A program made the translations under genes and the position numbers. A stretch of 64,000 nucleotides of DNA from JBJXHC01 sp964538485. Its GTDB lineage: Bacteria; Bacteroidota; Ignavibacteria; UBA10030; UBA6906. Numbering within the stretch: position 1 is the first letter of the stretch; every line of letters starts with the position of its first letter. The notes beneath the pieces are model-generated. The model saw nothing but the letters and a program-made list of their open reading frames with translations, did not search any database and had not been told where the DNA came from. The stretch lies in contig CAZIHJ010000005.1 in NCBI GenBank assembly GCA_964538485.1, positions 7,205-71,204 of the forward strand, written 5' to 3'. This document shows, piece after piece, positions 58,954 to 64,000 of this stretch.

Positions 58954-59256
58954 CTACTCCACGACCTGGAAGATTTCCCTTCTACCGGTAAGGTACATCT
59001 CCGTATACTTTGACATTTCCTCCGCAACCTTGGGATCCATTTTCGGATCCGGCTTTCCTGACTTATACTCTTCCATTTGTTTCTCAAACTCCGCGAGGGA
59101 AGCTACCGGCATCTCCACGACGACGGTGTTGTATTCTCCGACCATATCGGTCATGATGCGCATATTGGGATCTCCACCGAATCCCTTCTTGAACAGCTTG
59201 GCAAGCTTGGATGCCTGGCCCGGTTTTGCTGTGAACACTTCGCGAACGATAAGCAT
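58954..59256 (-). CDS. NIPSNAP-like small alpha/beta-barrel protein
   Basis: This 100-residue protein begins MLIVREVFTAKPGQASKLAKLFKKGF and continues with MRIMTDMVGEYNTVVVEMPVASLAEFEKQMEEY, the pattern of dimeric alpha/beta-barrel (NIPSNAP/ABM-like) proteins. The C-terminal YTEMYLTGRREIFQVVE resembles the last strand of that fold. A ribosome-binding motif (GGAGG) lies before the ATG on the minus strand. The exact family is uncertain; function unknown. Confidence 0.78.
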   Translation of the reverse strand: MLIVREVFTAKPGQASKLAKLFKKGFGGDPNMRIMTDMVGEYNTVVVEMPVASLAEFEKQMEEYKSGKPDPKMDPKVAEEMSKYTEMYLTGRREIFQVVE

Positions 59257-59273
59257 GATACCACCTCCATGTG

Positions 59274-60044
59274 TTAGTGCATTGTCCTTTTTGCCTTCTT
59301 TATATCCAGATAATAATTCCGCACGTTCTTGTCAAGGTGTTCAATTGTGTAGCGCAGGGCAACACGCGGCATGATGCCGGCATGCTTATCCAGGAACTTC
59401 AACAGTCTCTGACGGTCCTTGTCGCCTGCGAAACGCAGCATCCAGCCAGTGGCCTTGTGGACCAGGTCTTCCTTGTCGCGAAGCAGCAGTTCGGCGATCT
59501 TGAACGCGTCATCGACGTCCCCTTGACGGATGAAATGGGCCGTGCTCACGATGGCAGTGCGGCGTTCCCACATATTCCTCGAGCGGGCGAGCTTGTAGAG
59601 AATCCGCCGCGGCTTATCAAAGAGGTAGCGGCCAACCACCTGATGAGCGGCAAGGTCAACCAGGTCCCAATCATTGATTCGGTCGTGACGCCTGATGTAA
59701 AGGTCATACAGTTCCTTCAACCGGACCTCGGATGTTTTCTTGCCGGAAGCCGATTTGCCCATGATGCTGCATCCGCCGGCGCGTACTTCATGTATCGGAC
59801 TTTCAAGTAGCTTCTCAATCTCATCGGGAGTCATATCAATAAACTCTTTGGCAAGGGCAAAGACCTTTCCCATCCGGACGCCGATGAACTGGTCGCCCTT
59901 GCCTGGAGTTTTCTCGTCGAACGTAAAATAGCGGTGGTACTTCTTGAGTTCGGCCGCGGAACGATGAGCATTCAGCCGTTCTATGAACTCCTTGGCCGTG
60001 AGTCCACGTTTGTTGGCGGAAGTTGTTAAATTACTTTTGCTCAT
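59274..60044 (-). CDS. AlkD-like DNA alkylation repair protein
   Basis: 256 residues from ATG 60044 (an in-frame GTG lies two codons upstream). The all-helical HEAT-like repeat fold of AlkD is visible in VRAGGCSIMGKSASG, RINDWDLVDLAAHQVVGRYLFDKPR, LARSRNMWERRTAIVSTAHFIRQGDVDDAFKIAELLLRDKEDLVHKATGWMLRFAG and LRYTIEHLDKNVRNYYL. WDLVD and WERRTAIVS are the standard DNA-binding/active-site blocks of the family, which excises N3- and N7-alkylpurines. It overlaps the upstream VOC gene by 14 nt. Confidence 0.88.
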   Translation of the reverse strand: MSKSNLTTSANKRGLTAKEFIERLNAHRSAAELKKYHRYFTFDEKTPGKGDQFIGVRMGKVFALAKEFIDMTPDEIEKLLESPIHEVRAGGCSIMGKSASGKKTSEVRLKELYDLYIRRHDRINDWDLVDLAAHQVVGRYLFDKPRRILYKLARSRNMWERRTAIVSTAHFIRQGDVDDAFKIAELLLRDKEDLVHKATGWMLRFAGDKDRQRLLKFLDKHAGIMPRVALRYTIEHLDKNVRNYYLDIKKAKRTMH

Positions 60045-60498
60045 ACGCACGCTTCAAGGTCGCAATGTCGATCTTTTTCATTTGCAGCATTGCTTGCATG
60101 ACCCGTTGGGCTTTCGCCGGATCCTTGTCTGCCATCAATTCGGTCAAAACGGTCGGGACCACCTGCCATGACAAACCAAACTTATCCTTCAGCCACCCAC
60201 ACATGCTTTCCTGCCCGCCGTTTGACGAGAGTTTTCCCCAATAGTAATCCACCTCTTCCTGCGTTGTGCAATTAATGACGAACGAAATGGCTTCCGTGAA
60301 TTTGAATCGCGGGCCGGCCGACATGAGTGTAAACTCCTGTCCCATCAACTCGACGGAGACGACATCCACCGCTCCCGAAGGCGTATCTGAAAAGGTGTCC
60401 GTCCCTTTCATTTTTGAGTTTGGGAATACAGAAACATAGAATCGCGCCGCTTCACGGGCTTCCTTGTCGAACCACAAGAACGGGGTAATCTTTTGCAT
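60031..60498 (-). CDS. VOC-fold protein (PhnB/3-demethylubiquinone-methyltransferase-like)
   Basis: 155 residues. It is of the PhnB-like glyoxalase-fold group: KITPFLWFDKEAREAARFYVSVFPNSK at the N-terminus, VVSVELMGQEFTLMSAGP, EEVDYYWGKLSSNGGQESMCGWLKDKFGLSWQVVPTVLTELM. The name methyltransferase is historical; these proteins are mostly small-molecule binding or of unknown function. AGGAGAA precedes the ATG on the minus strand. It is coupled to the alkylation-repair gene downstream. Confidence 0.9.
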   Translation of the reverse strand: MQKITPFLWFDKEAREAARFYVSVFPNSKMKGTDTFSDTPSGAVDVVSVELMGQEFTLMSAGPRFKFTEAISFVINCTTQEEVDYYWGKLSSNGGQESMCGWLKDKFGLSWQVVPTVLTELMADKDPAKAQRVMQAMLQMKKIDIATLKRAYEQK

Positions 60499-60554
60499 GA
60501 ATTCTCCTTCTGATTCTTTGATAACTTCTTGTTGCCGCTCCTTCCTTATTGCTG

Positions 60555-60851
60555 TCAGATCATGACTTTGAGAGTCAGAACGACAGTGTCCCCATCGTGT
60601 ATATTTTCTTTCTTCCGGACATCCGATTTTACCGGCAAAAGGTACGATGCCGATTTCCGGTCAGGGAATATAGAGGTCTTCCACACGGTTTTTCCAATCG
60701 TCGCCTCTACCGCCAGCGAGCCCCATCCGCGTCTGATGCCGGTTAATGCCCCTTTGATCTCTCTCGCCGGTTTTGGTGGAAGCGTGATGAAATGCCATCC
60801 GCCAGGCGCGTTGTAAAGCCACAGTTTGGCTCGCACTGTAAACGTCAACAT
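60555..60851 (-). CDS. DUF1905-domain protein
   Basis: 98 residues. Typical DUF1905 pattern: FTVRAKLWLYNAPGGWHFITLPP, then RRGWGSLAVEATIGKTVWKTSIFPDRKSASYLLPVKSDVRKKENIHDGDTVVLTLKV. A small beta-barrel of unknown function, often seen near DUF1801-like genes, as here (next gene upstream on the minus strand). Confidence 0.88.
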   Translation of the reverse strand: MLTFTVRAKLWLYNAPGGWHFITLPPKPAREIKGALTGIRRGWGSLAVEATIGKTVWKTSIFPDRKSASYLLPVKSDVRKKENIHDGDTVVLTLKVMI

Positions 60852-60870
60852 GGCACCTTTTTGTCTCCTA

Positions 60871-61254
60871 TCATCGTTTTCCCCTTTTCGTTTTTGTCCG
60901 ATGTTTCTCCAAGTTTTCTGTCACCCGGAACTTCACCAGCTTGTGGATCAACCTCAACGGGAGTGGCTTGTCCAGTGGGAAGTGTACCGAACCTTTGGTC
61001 ATTTCATATCGAGACAATTCCTCCTTGAATAGCTTGATACCACTTGAAGCAGGATAGAACCCAATGTGGTTCTTCCATGCGGCAAAGTGCACCAGGTTGC
61101 CATGCAACTTGAACGTTGGTATTTGATAGCTGATTGCTTCCTCGGCTTCAGGCGCAGCTTTGTGAATTACCTGCCGGAGTGTTTCCAAAACACGCTGCAC
61201 ATTCTCAGGAAAGGTGCCGATGTAGTCGTCTATCGTTTGGTATTCGGTTTTCAT
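60871..61254 (-). CDS. DUF1801-domain protein
   Basis: 127 residues from ATG 61254. The frame extends further upstream but overlaps the MATE gene and has no typical residues there. Recognisable blocks: TIDDYIGTFPENVQRVLETLRQVIHKAAPEAEEAISYQIPTFKLHGNLVHFAAWKNHIGFYPASSGI, matching the YdhG/frataxin-like DUF1801 family, which has been linked to iron handling in some bacteria. The C-terminus is very basic (EKHRTKTKRGKR). Confidence 0.85.
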   Translation of the reverse strand: MKTEYQTIDDYIGTFPENVQRVLETLRQVIHKAAPEAEEAISYQIPTFKLHGNLVHFAAWKNHIGFYPASSGIKLFKEELSRYEMTKGSVHFPLDKPLPLRLIHKLVKFRVTENLEKHRTKTKRGKR

Positions 61255-61301
61255 TGATCGCATTGGTTTTCTTTGTCCTGTGGAAAAGGCTTTTGATTGT
61301 A

Positions 61302-62741
61302 CTACACAGCAATGGATTTCCATCTCCCTTTTGTGAACAGCCACAACGTGAACAACCCCACGGAAGTCTCAGAAATAAAGATGGCCCAGAAAACACCCGT
61401 AGTGCCCATGCCTAGTGTTTTTCCCATGAGGTAGGAGAGCGGAATCTGAATAAGCCAAAAGAAGACGAAATTGATCTTTGTCGGGGTTGTAGTATCACCA
61501 GCGCCATTGAATGCCTGTACAGCCACCATCCACCAGGCATAAACAAAGTATGAATACGAAACGATGGTCAACCATTCACCGCCAATAGAAATAACACTGG
61601 CATCTTCCGTGAAGATACCGACTAATCTCTCGCTAAAGAGAAAATAGGCCACGGAGACTCCGATAAGAAAGAGCATGTTCCAGAACCCGGTAACCCAAAC
61701 GGAACGTTCGGCCCGGTCTGGTTTGCCTGCCCCAAGGTTTTGCCCGACAAGAGTGGCAACGGCGTTCGACATGCCCCATGCAGGCATCAACGTGAACATC
61801 ATAATGCGCATCGCGATCGTCGCCCCGGCAACCGCCTGACTGCCGAACTCGGCAATAATGCGCATCAGAAACACCCATGAGGTCATTGCCACGATCATTT
61901 GTCCGATGCCACCCATCGACGTGCGGGCGATCGTGACAAAGGTTTCCCGGTGCAGGCGAACATGAGAGCGCTCCACACGGACGTGTTTTCCTCCCCGAAA
62001 GAGAACCCACAGTTGCGCACAAACACCCACACCCCTGCCGATATTCGTAGCTATGGCCGCCCCTTCCACACCCATCTCGGGGAAAGGCCCAAGCCCGAAA
62101 ATGAGGACAGGATCAAGAACCATGTTCAGTCCATTGGCAAGCCAGAGAACCCGCATGGCAATGGCAGCATCGCCTGCCCCACGGAAAATGGCATTGATGA
62201 CGAATAAGAGCATGACCACGATATTCCCGCCCAGCATCCATTGGGTGTAACGGTATCCATGCTGCAGGGTCCACTCGTCGGCTCCCATCAGGGCGAGCAG
62301 GTCCTGTGCGAAGAAAATCCCGGCAAGCGCAAAAGGAACGGAAGCCACGACTCCAATGAAAATGGATTGTACGGCTGCGATTCCAGCCGCTTCACGGTTC
62401 TTTTCTCCAATGCGCCTCGCAACGATCGCGGTCACTGCCATCGACAGGCCCATGGCAATGGAATAGAGGAGGAACAAGAATGTTTCCGTTAGTCCCACCG
62501 TTGCCACGGCGGAAGCGCCGAGTGAACTGACAAAGAAAATGTCCACCACAGCAAAAGTGGATTCCATGATCAGTTCGAGGATCATCGGAACAGCAAGCAG
62601 GAACACCGCCTTGCCTATACCAATCTGCGTATAGTCAGCCTCGCTGCCGCGGATCGCGTTCCGCAGTTCCTGCCAGAGTGATACGGAGGAAGCTTCCCCG
62701 TGCCGCTCGTCATCCCCTTTCTCATATTGCAATGTTGTCAC
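61302..62741 (-). CDS. MATE-family efflux transporter
   Basis: 479 residues with twelve hydrophobic segments in two MatE halves (AVFLLAVPMILELIMESTFAVVDIFFVSSLGASAVATVGLTE; FVTIARTSMGGIGQMIVAMTSWVFLMRIIAEFGSQAVAGATIAMRI). Exports cationic or organic compounds using Na+ or H+ gradients; the substrate is unknown. GTG 62741 is chosen because AAGGAAGAG lies directly upstream on the minus strand. The longer frame to 62894 adds a hydrophilic, Cys-rich stretch not typical of the family and overlaps the next gene. Confidence 0.9.
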   Translation of the reverse strand: MTTLQYEKGDDERHGEASSVSLWQELRNAIRGSEADYTQIGIGKAVFLLAVPMILELIMESTFAVVDIFFVSSLGASAVATVGLTETFLFLLYSIAMGLSMAVTAIVARRIGEKNREAAGIAAVQSIFIGVVASVPFALAGIFFAQDLLALMGADEWTLQHGYRYTQWMLGGNIVVMLLFVINAIFRGAGDAAIAMRVLWLANGLNMVLDPVLIFGLGPFPEMGVEGAAIATNIGRGVGVCAQLWVLFRGGKHVRVERSHVRLHRETFVTIARTSMGGIGQMIVAMTSWVFLMRIIAEFGSQAVAGATIAMRIMMFTLMPAWGMSNAVATLVGQNLGAGKPDRAERSVWVTGFWNMLFLIGVSVAYFLFSERLVGIFTEDASVISIGGEWLTIVSYSYFVYAWWMVAVQAFNGAGDTTTPTKINFVFFWLIQIPLSYLMGKTLGMGTTGVFWAIFISETSVGLFTLWLFTKGRWKSIAV

Positions 62742-62794
62742 AAACTCTTCCTTGCAAATATGGTTGCCACATTTCTCTGATTGCCTTAAGCTGA

Positions 62795-63181
62795 CTAGTA
62801 TTTTCGTTTCTTCAGTTTGCCGCCTAACCATGTACACGGCATTGCAGTAACTACAAGTGCAATGGGGTACCAATGATGTGGGGTCAGGTTCCATGACATC
62901 ACAACGCCGATTGTTCCGGCGACTATACCAACGAATCCGAGGGTGACCGCATGATGCATAGGCCGGTCGGGTGCAAGGCGGGCTGTGACATATCCGCCGG
63001 CTACAGTATACACGCAGCGGTAGATGAGTGCAACCATTAACATTCCCGCTGTGTAGGCGGCAGGTTCACTTTGGGGAGGAAAGAGTCCGAGCGTTTCCAG
63101 TACAAAATCTGTCCCGACTGACAGGAGGACGACTGTGAGAAATCCTGCAAAGACGGCCCAAATGTTCTTGAGTATCTTCAT
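62795..63181 (-). CDS. Small membrane protein, four hydrophobic segments
   Basis: 128 residues. Hydrophobic segments: NIWAVFAGFLTVVLLSVGTDFVL, AGMLMVALIYRCVYTVAGGYVTARLAP, VTLGFVGIVAGTIGVVMSW, YPIALVVTAMPCTWLGGKL. Basic C-terminus. No family name is certain. The ATG overlaps the DoxX-like stop by 4 nt (ATGA on the minus strand), so the two are translationally coupled. Upstream frame extension to 63211 is not needed. Confidence 0.75.
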   Translation of the reverse strand: MKILKNIWAVFAGFLTVVLLSVGTDFVLETLGLFPPQSEPAAYTAGMLMVALIYRCVYTVAGGYVTARLAPDRPMHHAVTLGFVGIVAGTIGVVMSWNLTPHHWYPIALVVTAMPCTWLGGKLKKRKY

Positions 63182-63552
63182 GTTCGCCTCAGAATAGGTT
63201 TGACCTTCCAACGCATGTAGGCAACGAATGCAAGTACACCAAACAGGACAAACGTCGTGATGGCACTGCTTGTTTCACCTCTGCTGGAGTGGAGGATTGT
63301 TGCGCATACCATGACAATCATCAAACATGCAGCCGTTATCGGTATCAACAATGGCAGGATGCGCGTCACTCCCGGTAAGATGAGGCCAGCCGCTGCGAGT
63401 ACTTCAGCCACTCCCAGAAACATACGAAACCATAACGTGAATTCTTTGTTCATGATTTCAACCAGTTCCGGCGGTGGGTTGAGGAACAACATGCCATGCC
63501 ACAGAAACAGGGCGGACAGTAACACTTGAAGAATCCAAAGAATGATATTCAT
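63178..63552 (-). CDS. DoxX-like membrane protein
   Basis: 124 residues with four helices in the DoxX/DoxD pattern: LQVLLSALFLWHGMLFLNPP, WFRMFLGVAEVLAAAGLILPGVTRILPLLIPITAACLMIVMVCATILH, ITTFVLFGVLAFVAYMRWK. The GVAEVLAAAGLILP block is the family hallmark. The activity of the family is not settled; some members act with thiol or quinone metabolism. It is flanked by an SRPBCC gene 6 bp upstream, with which DoxX-like genes commonly travel. Confidence 0.85.
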   Translation of the reverse strand: MNIILWILQVLLSALFLWHGMLFLNPPPELVEIMNKEFTLWFRMFLGVAEVLAAAGLILPGVTRILPLLIPITAACLMIVMVCATILHSSRGETSSAITTFVLFGVLAFVAYMRWKVKPILRRT

Positions 63553-63558
63553 GAAATA

Positions 63559-64000
63559 CTACCCCTGCGCGAGTGTTTTGAGTTTCTGCAAAGCCCTCGG
63601 CCACATATCCTGAAACATCTCTGTGTATTCAACCGGTGCATTCATCTCCACCACCACTTCGGTGGTACCACCTTTCTTCGTGAATGTGTAGTTCTCCGTG
63701 GCTCCGGACCATTTCTTCACTTCGTCGCTCGACAAGTCTTCTTTCCCGTCCTTCACGAAACCAAGATGTTCGATGGAAATGAACTCGAACGGCCGGTTCT
63801 CACGGATACGGCTAACCATCCCCGACAATTGCCCTGTCTCCTTCTCCGGTGCCAGGAAGAGGATTTTGCTCCCTTGCCTCCAATCACCAACATAGTGGGA
63901 GCCGGGGCCGAAAGCGTCGGTCCATTCGCGATACGTGCTGTCGTTGAGCATTGTGTCCCAGACTTTTTGCGCCGTGGCTTCGATGTTGATGGTAAACCTC
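63559..64000 (-). CDS. SRPBCC (AHSA1/START-like) domain protein, 5' end outside the window
   Basis: 147 residues are visible; the frame runs past base 64000. The N-terminal strand RFTINIEATAQKVWDTMLND is typical of AHSA1-like SRPBCC proteins, followed by YREWTDAFGPGSHYVGDWRQGSKILFL and the C-terminal helix PVEYTEMFQDMWPRALQKLKTLA. The fold binds hydrophobic ligands in a deep cavity; no specific ligand is indicated. The family start is usually only a few residues before this, so little is missing. Confidence 0.87.
   Translation of the reverse strand, partial: RFTINIEATAQKVWDTMLNDSTYREWTDAFGPGSHYVGDWRQGSKILFLAPEKETGQLSGMVSRIRENRPFEFISIEHLGFVKDGKEDLSSDEVKKWSGATENYTFTKKGGTTEVVVEMNAPVEYTEMFQDMWPRALQKLKTLAQG

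Overview
The window looks like a metagenome-assembled scaffold from the Ignavibacteria/Chlorobi side of the Bacteroidetes superphylum. It carries five runs of exactly 100 N. Several large secreted proteins end in a type IX secretion (T9SS) sorting domain with the NYPNPFNP signature, and candidate promoters follow a TTGAN-N17-TANNTT pattern. Taxonomy is inferred from these traits only. Most of the annotation is on the plus strand; a block of small minus-strand genes fills 58.4-64 kb.

Region 1 (1-5.2 kb): the tail of one T9SS cargo gene, then three tandem paralogues of LVIVD-type beta-propeller (choice-of-anchor B) T9SS proteins ending at a strong terminator. Region 2 (5.4-16.7 kb): housekeeping and metabolic genes. 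These are a TPR-like protein, a DMT permease, a SpoU/TrmH methyltransferase, a DsbD-type transmembrane thiol reductase, a GH63-like glycosidase, an HpcH/HpaI aldolase (minus strand), glucose-6-phosphate isomerase and an unknown secreted protein. Two small genes are proposed here (7694-7852 +, 10215-10346 -).

Region 3 (16.7-43 kb) is the most interesting part. It is a largely co-directional run: a GlcG-like heme-binding lipoprotein, an outer-membrane beta-barrel, a nine-heme (or more) cytochrome fused to LVIVD repeats, a c554-like cytochrome, a double cNMP-binding-fold/polyferredoxin protein, a diheme cytochrome-b-like membrane protein and a membrane-anchored decaheme cytochrome. It continues with a two-FHA protein, a flavoprotein-FHA-FHA-ferredoxin fusion, a PP2C phosphatase, a Ser/Thr kinase with PEGA domains, two CsgG/FlgO-like TPR proteins, a giant T9SS propeller and a second beta-barrel. 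I read it as a NAD(P)H-to-cell-surface electron conduit with its own phospho-threonine signalling module. I do not recognise it as a named system. Four of the five assembly gaps lie inside it.

Two families of REP-like palindromes are present, each with a nearby Y1 (HUH) transposase. Family A has CTAAAG and GCTGAAGC cores with covarying stems. It flanks the transposase at 20.1 kb and also overlaps the 5' end of a cytochrome gene at 24.3 kb. Family B (GTAGGGGCGA) lies in frame inside the transposase at 43 kb and again upstream of transaldolase.

Region 4 (43.9-50.8 kb): a pentose-phosphate gene set (transketolase, rpiB, transaldolase, zwf), a DUF547 protein and a polyphosphate-glucokinase-like gene cut by a gap. 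Region 5 (50.9-57.7 kb): a glycine-zipper protein, a large secreted zinc metallopeptidase with fibronectin-like repeats, an AhpD-like protein and a second DMT permease. Region 6 (57.7-64 kb): a palindrome-rich non-coding stretch, then minus-strand genes: DUF1428, a NIPSNAP-like protein, an AlkD-like protein, a VOC protein, DUF1905, DUF1801, a MATE transporter, two small membrane proteins (one DoxX-like) and an SRPBCC protein that runs off the end. No rRNA, tRNA or CRISPR array was seen.
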